Assembly: GCF_011752005.1 (NCBI RefSeq)
Contig: NZ_JAAIJZ010000001.1
Coordinates: 558,001 to 622,000, forward strand
Length of the DNA: 64,000 nt
Direction: 5' to 3'
Source: Canibacter zhoujuaniae
Lineage (GTDB): Bacteria > Actinomycetota > Actinomycetes > Actinomycetales > Microbacteriaceae
A model generated the notes under the pieces. That model made no database searches. It was not told the origin of the DNA and worked only from the letters and a program-made list of their open reading frames with translations. Within the stretch, counting starts at the first letter, position 1, and each line of letters starts with the position of its first letter. Shown piece after piece: positions 16,960 to 26,132 of this stretch. The position numbers were made by a program, and so were the translations under genes.

Positions 16960-19536
16960 GTGCCAGGAACCAATCTCACCCGTGAAGAAGCCCGCGAGCG
17001 CGCCGGTTTAATCAGCGTTTCGGAGTATCACATCAAACTTGATTTAAATCAGGGTGCAAAGCAGTTTATCTCTGACACTAAGGTGCTGTTTAGCGTTAAC
17101 AGTGTTGGCGCGGAAAGCTTCATTGATTTGATTGCAGATTCTGTCGAGGAAATCACTTTGAACGGGGTTGCGCTTGACGCTAATGAGGTGTTTGCTGATT
17201 CGCGGATCCGCCTACCTGAGCTTGCCGCCGAGAATGAACTGCACATTGTGAGCCGCCAGGCGTACACCAACACCGGTGAGGGGCTGCACCGTTTTGTTGA
17301 TCCGGCTGATGATGAGGTTTATCTCTACACCCAATTTGAGGTGCCGGATTCACGTCGCGTGTTTCCAGTGTTTGAGCAGCCTGATTTAAAGGCACGTTTC
17401 TTTTTTACGGTTGAAGCTCCCGCCCACTGGCTCGTGGTTAGCAATCAGCCGACCCCTGAGCCTGAGGCAATCGGTGTCGCGGGCGCACAGTCGCACAAGC
17501 CCGGCGAAGCGATCGCACGCTGGGTGTTTGAGCCAACTCCGATCATGTCTAGCTACATCACTGCGATTATCGCAGGCCCTTACGAGGGTGAACGCGGGTC
17601 GCTCACAAGCAGCGACGGTCGTGAGATTCCTTTGGGTGTGTTTGCGCGCAAATCCTTGGTGGAATATCTTGACGCTGATTACATCATGGAAAAGACTCGG
17701 CAGGGTTTTGAGTTCTTCGAGAAAGAATTTGACTACCCGTACCCGTTTGCTAAATATGATCAGGTTTTCTGCCCTGAGTTCAACATGGGCGCGATGGAGA
17801 ACATCGGCGCGGTAACACACACTGAGGCTTATGTGTTCCGTTCAAAAGTGACCGATGCAATGCGCGAACGTCGCGTTGTCACAATCGAGCATGAGCTTGC
17901 GCACATGTGGTTCGGTGATCTTGTCACAATGCGCTGGTGGAATGATCTGTGGCTCAATGAGTCATTTGCCGAATACACCTCAACGGTGTGCACCGCCGAG
18001 GCAACAGAGTGGCAGGATGCTTGGACGACCTTCGCTTCTCTCGAGAAAAGCTGGGCTTACCGGCAGGATCAGCTGCCTTCAACCCACCCAATTGTGGCGA
18101 AAATTCGCGACCTGGAAGATGTGCTGGCAAACTTTGATGGCATCACTTACGCTAAGGGTGCTTCGGTTCTAAAAGCGCTGGTGGCCTATGTTGGCCGCGA
18201 TAACTTCCGCCGCGGTGTTGCACGATACTTTAAAAAGCACGCCTACAAGAACACCGAACTGGTTGATTTGCTGACGGAGCTTGAGGCTGAGAGCGGTCGT
18301 GATTTGAAGGCTTGGTCGAAAGCCTGGTTGGAGACTGCCGGCGTGAACACTCTGCGAGCTGATTTTGAGCTTGACAGTGACGGAAACTACACCTCATTCG
18401 CAGTCACACAGAGCGCGACCGAAGACTACCCAACAATTCGCCCACACAGCATTGTGATCGGTTTCTACAATCTAGTAGACGGCAAACTAACCCGCACCGA
18501 TAGCGTGGCTGCAGATGTTGTTAGTGAACGTGTTGAAATTGCTGAGCTTGTTGGCAAGCAGCAACCTGACCTGTTGCTGCTAAACGATGACGATCTTACA
18601 TACGCGAAACTCCGTTTTGATGAGCGTTCGCTACAGACGGCGCTTAAAGCAGTCAGCACTCTCGATGATTCTCTCGCGCGAGCTGTTATTTGGGGGGCGC
18701 TTTGGGACACCACGCGTGACGGTGAACTAGCCCCGCAGCTCTTTATCGACGCTGTGCTCGAGCACATTGGCGGTGAGGATCAGTCGAGCACGCTGCGTGT
18801 TGTGCTGAGTCAGCTGCGCACCGCAGCAACACTTTATGTGAAACCAGAAAACCGCGCTAGCGTTGCTGAGCGTGTAGCTGATCGCCTGTGGGTGCTTGCC
18901 AAAGAGGCTCCAGCTGGTTCGGATCGCCAGTTCCAGTTTTTCACCGCTTTCGCAGGTGCGGCAGTTTCGGCTGCGCATCTGGATACTGTTGAGGCGTTGC
19001 TTGCGGGTGAAATTGAGCTTGCAGGAATGCCGCTGGATACCGATATGAAGTGGAATCTATTGCAGGCGCTCGTAGCTGGCGGTCGTGCGGGTGAGGCTGA
19101 GATTGCAGAAATGCTCGCCTCTGATAAAACCGCAAACGGGGAGCAGGCGGCTGCAGCCTCTCGTGCTGCTGCACCAACCACCGCAGGTAAGGAGAAGGTG
19201 TGGCACGACATCTTTGAAACTGCGGGGGTTGCTAACCTGATAATTCGCTCGAGCGGCACTGGCTTTAAGCGTGCAAGCGATGTTGAGGTGCTCCGCCCAT
19301 TCGTTGCTAAGTTCTTCGACAGCCTAAGCACTGTGTGGGAGACGCGCAGCTACCAAATTGCGGAGGAGCTTATCACCGGATTCTTCCCGCTGCCGTTGGC
19401 TGACGAAGAGCTGCGCGATGCTACTGCGGCATGGCTTACTGCAAACGCAGATGCAGCCCCAACTCTGCGCCGTCTTATCACGGAAGAGCTCGCTGATGTT
19501 GAGCGAGCACTGCTCGTGCAGCGCGCTGACGTCTAA
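16960..19536 (+). CDS. pepN: Aminopeptidase N (M1 family)
   Basis: An 858-residue zinc metallopeptidase that removes N-terminal residues from peptides in the cytoplasm. The exopeptidase motif GAMEN and the zinc-binding HELAHMWFGD, followed 18 residues later by NESFAEY, are intact. The C-terminal ERAP1-like domain is complete, giving the length typical of actinobacterial PepN. The GTG start at 16960 is preceded by AAAGGAGA. Confidence 0.97.
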   Translation: MPGTNLTREEARERAGLISVSEYHIKLDLNQGAKQFISDTKVLFSVNSVGAESFIDLIADSVEEITLNGVALDANEVFADSRIRLPELAAENELHIVSRQAYTNTGEGLHRFVDPADDEVYLYTQFEVPDSRRVFPVFEQPDLKARFFFTVEAPAHWLVVSNQPTPEPEAIGVAGAQSHKPGEAIARWVFEPTPIMSSYITAIIAGPYEGERGSLTSSDGREIPLGVFARKSLVEYLDADYIMEKTRQGFEFFEKEFDYPYPFAKYDQVFCPEFNMGAMENIGAVTHTEAYVFRSKVTDAMRERRVVTIEHELAHMWFGDLVTMRWWNDLWLNESFAEYTSTVCTAEATEWQDAWTTFASLEKSWAYRQDQLPSTHPIVAKIRDLEDVLANFDGITYAKGASVLKALVAYVGRDNFRRGVARYFKKHAYKNTELVDLLTELEAESGRDLKAWSKAWLETAGVNTLRADFELDSDGNYTSFAVTQSATEDYPTIRPHSIVIGFYNLVDGKLTRTDSVAADVVSERVEIAELVGKQQPDLLLLNDDDLTYAKLRFDERSLQTALKAVSTLDDSLARAVIWGALWDTTRDGELAPQLFIDAVLEHIGGEDQSSTLRVVLSQLRTAATLYVKPENRASVAERVADRLWVLAKEAPAGSDRQFQFFTAFAGAAVSAAHLDTVEALLAGEIELAGMPLDTDMKWNLLQALVAGGRAGEAEIAEMLASDKTANGEQAAAASRAAAPTTAGKEKVWHDIFETAGVANLIIRSSGTGFKRASDVEVLRPFVAKFFDSLSTVWETRSYQIAEELITGFFPLPLADEELRDATAAWLTANADAAPTLRRLITEELADVERALLVQRADV

Positions 19537-19577
19537 CCCTTCTTAGAGGTTTCGCACAAAACCGTTTGGAGTGACCC

Positions 19578-20474
19578 GTGGAAGCAATCTGGCTCGCAAT
19601 CAGAGATTTCTTTACCGACAATGAAACAGCGTGGCGCATTCTGTTTATTCTCGTACTCGCTTTCTTCCTCTGGTGGGGTTTGCGTTTCGGAATTAAGCAG
19701 GCGGTTGATCGTTTTGTGCACGGCGTAAAGAAAGCTCAGGCAACCGATTCAACAGCCGAAATCTCCACCTCAGGGCTGGTGCGGGAGCGCGCAATTCAGC
19801 GCACCCGCACCCTCGGCGCTGTTGGGCGCAGTGTTATCACATGGATTATTGTGGCCGTCACACTCGTGCTTGTGCTGCACGAGTTCGGAATAGACCTAAC
19901 CGCTATTTTGGCCTCAGCAGGCTTCATCGGCGCCGGCCTCGCATTTGGTGCGCAATCTATTGTAAAAGATGTCTTAAACGGCATATTTATGGTTTTTGAA
20001 GACCAAATTGGTGTCGGCGATTACATTACAGTGGGTGAGGTCTCAGGCACTGTTGAAGATGTGGGCGTCCGAATAACGCAGGTGCGCGCACTCGACGGCA
20101 CTTTATGGTTTGTGCGAAACGGTGAGATTCTAACTCTGGGTAACATGTCGCAGGGTTACGGTCAGGCTGTGATTGACATCACCGTTGCAGCAAACACCGA
20201 CCTTGAACGAGCCCAGACTGCAGCCCTGGAGTCAGCCAAACAGGCGATCCAAATTCCAGAAATCCGCCGGAAGGTAACCGGCACACCAGAAATGTGGGGT
20301 GTGCAGGCACTCGCGGGTGATAGAGCGACAATACGACTGACCATCCGCACTCGCCCTGAGGTGCAGGGCGCTGTTTCGCGCGCTGTCCGCCTGCAGATTC
20401 AGAAGTACTTCCAAGAGCAGGGTTTGGAACTCGCGCCACAGACGGTAAACATTTTAAGGCCCGGGAATGCCTAA
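19578..20474 (+). CDS. MscS-family mechanosensitive ion channel
   Basis: A 298-residue protein with transmembrane helices at about residues 15-35, 80-105 and 112-135. The pore-lining helix is LASAGFIGAGLAFGAQSIVKDV, followed by the MscS beta domain (EDQIGVGDYITVGEVSGTVE). Such channels release solutes on osmotic downshock. The GTG start at 19578 has TTGGAG upstream. It follows pepN by 41 bases and overlaps the haemoglobin gene by 8 bases, so the three plus-strand genes may form one unit. Confidence 0.93.
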   Translation: MEAIWLAIRDFFTDNETAWRILFILVLAFFLWWGLRFGIKQAVDRFVHGVKKAQATDSTAEISTSGLVRERAIQRTRTLGAVGRSVITWIIVAVTLVLVLHEFGIDLTAILASAGFIGAGLAFGAQSIVKDVLNGIFMVFEDQIGVGDYITVGEVSGTVEDVGVRITQVRALDGTLWFVRNGEILTLGNMSQGYGQAVIDITVAANTDLERAQTAALESAKQAIQIPEIRRKVTGTPEMWGVQALAGDRATIRLTIRTRPEVQGAVSRAVRLQIQKYFQEQGLELAPQTVNILRPGNA

Positions 20475-20901
20475 CACACCAAAACCACAGCTAACACTGC
20501 GCTCTGGCGTGACGGGCGATGCTGTCTTAGATACGGTGTGGTCACATGTTGGTGGCAGTGAAACTTTCGAAAAAATTGTGCGGGAATTCTATCGCAGGGT
20601 GCAAACCGATGAAATTTTAGCTCCGATGTATCCCGATAACGACTGGGAGGGCGCTATCTGGCGTCTCCAAAAGTTTCTCGAACAATACTGGGGTGGGCCC
20701 ACCACCTACTCTGAGCAGAGAGGTCATCCACGTCTGCGCATGCGGCACGCCGCATTCCCTATCAACGCTGTCGCCCGCGACCGGTGGCTGCTACACATGA
20801 ATGCTGCTTTAGATGCTGTAAAACTACCCCCGATGCACGATACAGCCATCCGCGACTACGTTACACGGGCGGCAACCGCGCTCATTAACCGCGCCGACTG
20901 A
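20467..20901 (+). CDS. glbO: Group II truncated haemoglobin (GlbO type)
   Basis: A 144-residue globin with signatures of group II truncated haemoglobins: FLEQYWGGPTTYSEQRGHP, then LRMRHAAFPI with the proximal histidine, and a conserved Trp in RDRWLLHM. The family binds oxygen and nitric oxide and is linked to redox or nitrosative stress handling. Its ATG lies inside the end of the channel gene, so the two are translationally coupled. Together with a bd oxidase nearby, it suggests exposure to low oxygen or nitric oxide. Confidence 0.94.
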   Translation: MPNTPKPQLTLRSGVTGDAVLDTVWSHVGGSETFEKIVREFYRRVQTDEILAPMYPDNDWEGAIWRLQKFLEQYWGGPTTYSEQRGHPRLRMRHAAFPINAVARDRWLLHMNAALDAVKLPPMHDTAIRDYVTRAATALINRAD

Positions 20902-20928
20902 CGCTGCTGTCACCTAAAACAGCCGCTA

Positions 20929-21567
20929 TCAAAGAGAAGGATCGTGACCGTCGCTGATTGCATCCCAATCTGAAATACGGTCGTCAGAGCTTACAGGATT
21001 GTCACTTCTACCCCGTTTTTCGCTCTGCACAGTAGCTGCTTCCCGCCTCTTTTTAGAGTCTGCGACGGTGTCATATTTTGAGCGCCCCAACTGCCAGCGA
21101 CGATTTCCAGCAAGCCCTAAAACAGTGGCAAGAACCAGCAAAGCAGCGCCAATATACGTGACCGCGATAACACCAGATGTTGCAATTTCAGTAACGGCGT
21201 ATGTGGCTTCTTCGCCGGTAATGCCTGTCAGTTCTGCAAGCTGTTTACCACCGGCAGTAATCGGCATAATTACAAACGTAGTTACGATATATAGGCAGGC
21301 AATAGCTGCTAAACCGGTCACTATCAGGCACAGATAGCGCAGCACTCGATTCAAAGCCGGTAATGCCAGGGTTGCAGCGATAGCAGCAAGCGTCGCCGCA
21401 ATCAAACTCGCGGTTGTTTCAGCGCCTGTCACGGTGAACTCATCTACGACGGCAACACCCGGCTGTAGCTTGAAATTAAACCACACCTGGCTGAGGCTTA
21501 CTAACAGCAGCGCCGCACCAAAGAGCGCTACAATCACCACTGTTTTCAGCTCGGTTATTTTCCGCAT
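20929..21567 (-). CDS. Trp biosynthesis-associated membrane protein
   Basis: A 212-residue protein with four hydrophobic segments (about residues 8-28, 48-68, 78-105 and 128-152) and a polar C-terminal tail. It matches the actinobacterial Trp-operon membrane protein family, which is recognised mainly by position after trpE and by its four-helix layout. Function is unknown. It is the last gene in this run; trpC, trpB and trpA, which often follow in related genomes, are absent. Confidence 0.82.
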   Translation of the reverse strand: MRKITELKTVVIVALFGAALLLVSLSQVWFNFKLQPGVAVVDEFTVTGAETTASLIAATLAAIAATLALPALNRVLRYLCLIVTGLAAIACLYIVTTFVIMPITAGGKQLAELTGITGEEATYAVTEIATSGVIAVTYIGAALLVLATVLGLAGNRRWQLGRSKYDTVADSKKRREAATVQSEKRGRSDNPVSSDDRISDWDAISDGHDPSL

Positions 21568-21587
21568 GACAGTATAAATCTAACAGT

Positions 21588-23129
21588 CTAAGCTGCACGC
21601 AAAGTATTTGCGATGGCAACCGCTCTGAGCGGCGCAGCCGCTTTGTTTCGACACTCAGCATCTTCGCTGACAGGATCTGAATCTGCGACGAGACCGGCGC
21701 CTGCCTGCACATAGGCGGTATCCCCCTTAAGTGTCGCAGTGCGAATAGCGATCGCTAAATCAGCGTTACCCCCCAGGCCGAAATAGCCTACGACACCGCC
21801 GTAAACCCCGCGGCGCACCGGCTCGAGATCATTTATGATCCGGAGCGCCCACGGTTTTGGCGCGCCCGAGAGCGTTCCCGCAGGGAATGTTGCAACCAGT
21901 GCATCCACCGGCGAACAGTCAGCGCGCAGTTTACCCTCGACGGTTGAGGAGATGTGGGTAACATGGCTGAAACGCTCAATCTCCATAAATTCAGTCACTG
22001 CGACTGAGCCCGGCTCACACACGCGTGATAGATCGTTTCGCGACAGATCTACGAGCATGAGGTGTTCAGAACGCTCCTTCTGATCGGCGAGCAGCTCTGC
22101 TGCGAGGGCTGCATCCTCATCGGGATTCGCACCACGTGGTCTGCTGCCCGCAATCGGATGGGTGAGCACCTGCTCCCCCTGCACGGTGATAAGCGCTTCA
22201 GGGCTTGATCCAACAACTGCGAAGGGCGCGCCGGAGGCATCACTCGCGCTCAGCAAATAAAGATAAGGGCTCGGGTTCAGATGGCGTAAAACGCGGTAAA
22301 CATCGAGCGGATCAGCATGGTTTTCAAGCTCAAAGCGCTGAGACAGCACCACCTGGAAGGCATCACCGTCAATTATGTGCTGTTTTGTGCGCGCAACACC
22401 CGCAAAAAACTCTTCCTGGCTTGTGCGTCGCACAGCTTCAGCAACGATTTCTTTGTCAATCACACCCACCGGGGTTGCTGCTGCCTCTCTAAGGGCTTCC
22501 TGCATGACGTCAAGACGCTGCTGCGCTAGCTGCCACTGAGATTCTGCTTCTGCCTCGCTTAAATCATTATCTGTCAGCACATTGGCGACCAGTGTAACAG
22601 TTCCCTCGCGATGGTCTATTACAGCAAGATCTGCAACAAAACCAAGGTACTGCCGCGGCACAAGCGGTTCGTCGTCAGACTGCGGTTGAATGTTTTCAAA
22701 CTCGACAACACTCTCCCAGCCAAGATAGCCAACAAAGCCGCTGACCAGCGGCGGCAGCTCGGGGTGGGTTGATCCTTCCCAATGGTTATAAACCGCTGCA
22801 ACAGCTGCAACCGGATCGAGATGAGACACACCACCAGGCAGCAGCCTGTTTTCATCTACCGGATTGGGAAGCGCTAGATTGGGCTCCCAGTGCGCTTTCC
22901 CCTGCCGTTCTGTGAGCACGCCGAAAGACTGCACACCGACAAAACTGTAGCGGTCAAAAATACCCTGCGCCGCTGACTCCAGCAGGAAGGTTCCTGATCG
23001 GCCGCCGGTTAGTTTGCGGTAAATGCTAACAGGGGTGTCAGCATCAGCAAACAGCTCGCGACAAACCGGGACTATTTTTTGTGTCACTCGATCCGCCGCA
23101 AAATCAGCGTAAGAAGTTGTGAGCCGCAT
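21588..23129 (-). CDS. trpE: Anthranilate synthase component I
   Basis: A 513-residue chorismate-utilising enzyme that makes anthranilate from chorismate with ammonia from a TrpG partner (not in this window). It shows the N-terminal regulatory part with LLES, the catalytic GSSPEALI, HPIAGSRPRG and FPAGTLSGAPKPWALRII segments, and PVSEDAECRNKA near the end. It follows hisI by 6 bases, so tryptophan and histidine genes share a transcript here. No attenuator-like leader precedes it. Confidence 0.96.
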   Translation of the reverse strand: MRLTTSYADFAADRVTQKIVPVCRELFADADTPVSIYRKLTGGRSGTFLLESAAQGIFDRYSFVGVQSFGVLTERQGKAHWEPNLALPNPVDENRLLPGGVSHLDPVAAVAAVYNHWEGSTHPELPPLVSGFVGYLGWESVVEFENIQPQSDDEPLVPRQYLGFVADLAVIDHREGTVTLVANVLTDNDLSEAEAESQWQLAQQRLDVMQEALREAAATPVGVIDKEIVAEAVRRTSQEEFFAGVARTKQHIIDGDAFQVVLSQRFELENHADPLDVYRVLRHLNPSPYLYLLSASDASGAPFAVVGSSPEALITVQGEQVLTHPIAGSRPRGANPDEDAALAAELLADQKERSEHLMLVDLSRNDLSRVCEPGSVAVTEFMEIERFSHVTHISSTVEGKLRADCSPVDALVATFPAGTLSGAPKPWALRIINDLEPVRRGVYGGVVGYFGLGGNADLAIAIRTATLKGDTAYVQAGAGLVADSDPVSEDAECRNKAAAPLRAVAIANTLRAA

Positions 23130-23135
23130 CTTTGT

Positions 23136-23486
23136 CTACTCTCCCTCGGTTTCTGCGCACAAGAGCACCGGCAGGCTCCCGGTTTCAAAACAGGAGCGAG
23201 TGCCTAGGTGGCAAGCTGCGCCCAGCTGTTCAACCAGCAGCAAAAGTGTATCTCCGTCGCAGTCGTATCGAATCTCTTTAACGAACTGCTTATGACCGGA
23301 GGTGTCTCCCTTCCGCCACAGCTCGCCACGTGAACGTGACCAGTAGGTAACCCGCCCCTCGGCGAGAGTTCTGCTCAGCGCTGTTTTGTTCATCCAGGCC
23401 ATCATTAGCACTTCACGAGATTCGTGATCTTGCACGATAGCTGGCACAAGGCCGTGTTCGTTAAACTGAATTTTTGCGATATCCAT
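23136..23486 (-). CDS. hisI: Phosphoribosyl-AMP cyclohydrolase
   Basis: HisI, 116 residues, opens the adenine ring of phosphoribosyl-AMP in histidine synthesis. Family motifs include VLMMAWMNKTAL, GRVTYWSRSRGELWRKGDTSG, and the metal-binding YDCDGDTLLLLVEQ and ACHLGTRSCF. The HisE function is a separate gene here (25138-25401), as is typical of actinobacteria. Confidence 0.96.
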   Translation of the reverse strand: MDIAKIQFNEHGLVPAIVQDHESREVLMMAWMNKTALSRTLAEGRVTYWSRSRGELWRKGDTSGHKQFVKEIRYDCDGDTLLLLVEQLGAACHLGTRSCFETGSLPVLLCAETEGE

Positions 23487-23489
23487 AAG

Positions 23490-24263
23490 TTAAACCCTGC
23501 TCTGTCGCACGCTGATACCGCTTTCGCGCATCGCTTCTTTTACCTCTTCGATGGTGAGGATCCCGTGGTGAAACACCGATGCAGCCAGCACCGCATCGGC
23601 ACCGGCGGTGATCGCAGGGGCGAAGTCAGCAGCCCTGCCAGCACCTCCTGACGCAATTACAGGGACTGTCGAGAAGTCGGCAATCTTTTCGATGAGCTCA
23701 ATATCGAACCCGGCTTTGGTGCCGTCGGCGTCCATTGAGTTCACTAATAACTCGCCAGCCCCGCGTGTGATCGCTTCTCGCGCCCAAACGAGGGCGTCCA
23801 AATCTGTCTCTTTTTTGCCACCGTGCGTGGTTACAATAAAACCTGACGGCGCACGGTCAGAGCGTTTAATATCCAGGGAAAGCACAAGCACCTGATTGCC
23901 AAACCTGTCGGCTATCTCATTCAGCAGCTCCGGCCGGGCAATTGCCGCTGAATTCACACCAACTTTATCTGCTCCCACACCCAACAGACGTGCAACATCT
24001 TCAGCGCTGCGCACACCCCCGCCGACCGTGAGCGGGATAAACACACTCTCAGCGGTGCGCTGCACGATGTCATAGGTTGTCGCACGCTCATCAACCGTTG
24101 CTGTCACATCCAGAAACGTTATTTCGTCGGCGCCCGCAGCAGCGTATTTTGCGCCTAACTCAACCGGATCACCGGCATCTTTAAGATTTAGAAAATTCAC
24201 ACCCTTCACGACGCGGCCAGCGGCAACGTCGAGACAGGGGATCACACGAGCGGTAACTGACAT
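23490..24263 (-). CDS. hisF: Imidazole glycerol phosphate synthase cyclase subunit
   Basis: HisF, 257 residues, a TIM barrel that closes the imidazole ring using ammonia from HisH. The two catalytic aspartates are in RVIPCLDV and LVNSMDADGTK. The start is the ATG at 24263 (MSVTARVIPCLDV); the frame stays open upstream over the end of hisG, but that part is not homologous and should not be annotated. It lies 4 bases from hisG. Confidence 0.96.
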   Translation of the reverse strand: MSVTARVIPCLDVAAGRVVKGVNFLNLKDAGDPVELGAKYAAAGADEITFLDVTATVDERATTYDIVQRTAESVFIPLTVGGGVRSAEDVARLLGVGADKVGVNSAAIARPELLNEIADRFGNQVLVLSLDIKRSDRAPSGFIVTTHGGKKETDLDALVWAREAITRGAGELLVNSMDADGTKAGFDIELIEKIADFSTVPVIASGGAGRAADFAPAITAGADAVLAASVFHHGILTIEEVKEAMRESGISVRQSRV

Positions 24264-24267
24264 TAGC

Positions 24268-25134
24268 TTAAATTCTTGCCGCGTGGATTGAAGTGACGAT
24301 AATGGCTTTCGCCCCGAGTTCATGCAGTCTGTCCATAATTGGTGCGGTCTCATCGCTGGGCACCATGACGCGCACCGCCACCCAGCCGGCGGTGGATAGC
24401 GGGGAGACTGTTGGCGCTTCCATGCCCGGGCTAATAGCGGTGGCCGCCTCCAATTTTTCAGCTTCGAGATCGTACTCCAGCATGACGTACTTGCGCGCAA
24501 CAAGAACGCCCTCAAGGCGCTGCAGCAGCCGGTTGGTTGCCGAGTTATTCTGCGGCAGAGACGGCTCTGTTCCGATAAGGATCGCTGTTGATTCGAGGAT
24601 TATCGGCCCGAAAATTGTAAGCCCTGCTGCGCGCAGTGTTGCGCCGGTTGAAACCACGTCGGCAACCGCATCGGCAACACCAAGCCGCACAGCAGATTCC
24701 ACCGCCCCCTCAAGCTTTACAAGTTTTGCGCTGATGCCGCGCGCCGCAAGAAAATCACCGACAAGCTTTGGGTAGCTTGTTGCAACACGTTTACTTTCGA
24801 GCTGCGCGAGTTCGGTGATTTCAGTTGCCGGGGCGGCAAATCTGAAAGTTGAGTCAGCAAAGTCTAGCGACCTTATTTCTGTCGCCTCAGTGTTTGAATC
24901 AAGCAGCAGATCGCGCCCGGTGATACCAACATCAACCGCGCCAGAACCAACATAGGTGGCAATATCGCGGGGGCGCAGATAGAAAAACTCAACCCCGTTG
25001 CGCTCATCAACCGAGATTAGGGTGCGACTGTCGCGACGCCCGCGGTATCCAGCTTCAGTAAGCATTTGTGCCGCTGTCTCTGAGAGAGAGCCTTTGTTTG
25101 GAACTGCGATTCTCAGCATTTTATTCTCGGTCAA
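24268..25134 (-). CDS. hisG: ATP phosphoribosyltransferase (long form)
   Basis: HisG, 288 residues, carries out the first and feedback-controlled step of histidine synthesis. It has LRIAVPNKGSLSE, the PRPP-binding EGAVESAVRLGVADAVADVVSTG, and the C-terminal regulatory domain of the long form (SPLSTAGWVAVRVMVP), so no HisZ is needed. The TTG start at 25134 has AAGGAG at a 9-nt spacing; an ATG at 25119 is the alternative. Confidence 0.95.
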   Translation of the reverse strand: MTENKMLRIAVPNKGSLSETAAQMLTEAGYRGRRDSRTLISVDERNGVEFFYLRPRDIATYVGSGAVDVGITGRDLLLDSNTEATEIRSLDFADSTFRFAAPATEITELAQLESKRVATSYPKLVGDFLAARGISAKLVKLEGAVESAVRLGVADAVADVVSTGATLRAAGLTIFGPIILESTAILIGTEPSLPQNNSATNRLLQRLEGVLVARKYVMLEYDLEAEKLEAATAISPGMEAPTVSPLSTAGWVAVRVMVPSDETAPIMDRLHELGAKAIIVTSIHAARI

Positions 25135-25137
25135 GAG

Positions 25138-25401
25138 TTACAGCTCCTTATATACATCGTCTAGGGTTAGGCCTTTAGCCACCATAAGCACCTGCAGGTG
25201 ATACAGTAACTGACTTATTTCTTCCGCCAATTCTGCATCACTCTCATACTCAGCTGCCATCCACACTTCGGCCGCTTCTTCAACAATTTTCTTTCCAATC
25301 TGATGCACTCCGGCGTCAAGTCGCGCGACTGTGCCGCTGCCGGCCGGTCTGGTTAGAGCTTTTTCGCTCACTTCAGCAAACAGTTCTTCAAAAGTTTTCA
25401 T
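25138..25401 (-). CDS. hisE: Phosphoribosyl-ATP pyrophosphatase
   Basis: HisE, 87 residues, hydrolyses phosphoribosyl-ATP to the monophosphate in histidine synthesis. It has the MazG-like all-alpha fold with KIVEEAAEVWMAAEYE and SQLLYHLQVLM, typical of the family. The stop lies within the ribosome site of hisG. It starts the his-trp part of the run, 35 bases after rpe. Confidence 0.95.
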   Translation of the reverse strand: MKTFEELFAEVSEKALTRPAGSGTVARLDAGVHQIGKKIVEEAAEVWMAAEYESDAELAEEISQLLYHLQVLMVAKGLTLDDVYKEL

Positions 25402-25436
25402 TATCTCTCAGATTCCAGTAGCGCGTTATAAATTGT

Positions 25437-26126
25437 TTAAGCGGCACACGTGTGGGCCAAAGCAGCGGCACGAAGCTCAGCAATCCGCGCGCTTGGGTCG
25501 CCCTTATACACGGCGCTGCCCGCTACGAATGTGTCGGCGCCAGCTTCCGCAGCAATCCCAATGGTGTCAACGCTAATACCGCCATCAACCTGCAGCCACA
25601 TGTCGATCCCGTGGCGTTTGCGCGCCTGAGCAACCTGCTTCACCTTCGGCATCATGTCAGCCATAAATTTCTGGCCGCCAAAACCCGGCTCAACAGTCAT
25701 CACCAAAACCATGTCAAATTCTGGGAGCAGCTCAAGGTAGGGAGCAGCGTCAGTGCCCGGCTTTAACGCAATACCGGCGCGCGCTCCGATCTCACGAATG
25801 CGTCGTGCTAAGGCGACCGGATTGTCAGTAGCTTCGGCGTGAAAGGTGACAGAGGCAGCACCCATTTCGGCGTATCCTGGCGCCCATTTGTCAGCGTTGC
25901 TAATCATCAGGTGCATATCGAGCGGAACTGGGGAGACCGCTTGAATGCGTTCAACAACAGGCGGACCAAAGGTTAGATTTGGCACAAAGTGGTTATCCAT
26001 CACGTCCACGTGCACAGAATCGGCATTTGCGATGCGCTCTAGCTCGCTCTGCAGATTCACAAAATCTGCAGAAAGAATGCTCGGGTGTATCCGCTGGTGT
26101 GTGGTATCACTATTCACTCTGCCCAT
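25437..26126 (-). CDS. rpe: Ribulose-phosphate 3-epimerase
   Basis: A 229-residue TIM barrel that interconverts ribulose 5-phosphate and xylulose 5-phosphate. Motifs are HPSILSADF, the metal-binding VHVDVMDNHFVPNLTFGP, LDMHLMI, VLVMTVEPGFGGQKF and WLQVDGGI. It is 6 bases from rsmB in a common actinobacterial order. Confidence 0.96.
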   Translation of the reverse strand: MGRVNSDTTHQRIHPSILSADFVNLQSELERIANADSVHVDVMDNHFVPNLTFGPPVVERIQAVSPVPLDMHLMISNADKWAPGYAEMGAASVTFHAEATDNPVALARRIREIGARAGIALKPGTDAAPYLELLPEFDMVLVMTVEPGFGGQKFMADMMPKVKQVAQARKRHGIDMWLQVDGGISVDTIGIAAEAGADTFVAGSAVYKGDPSARIAELRAAALAHTCAA

Positions 26127-26132
26127 TTTAGT

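Noticed and set aside
24264..24515. Upstream extension of hisF
   Set aside because: It overlaps hisG in another frame, is Arg/Trp/Ser-rich, and hisF has a perfect family start at 24263.
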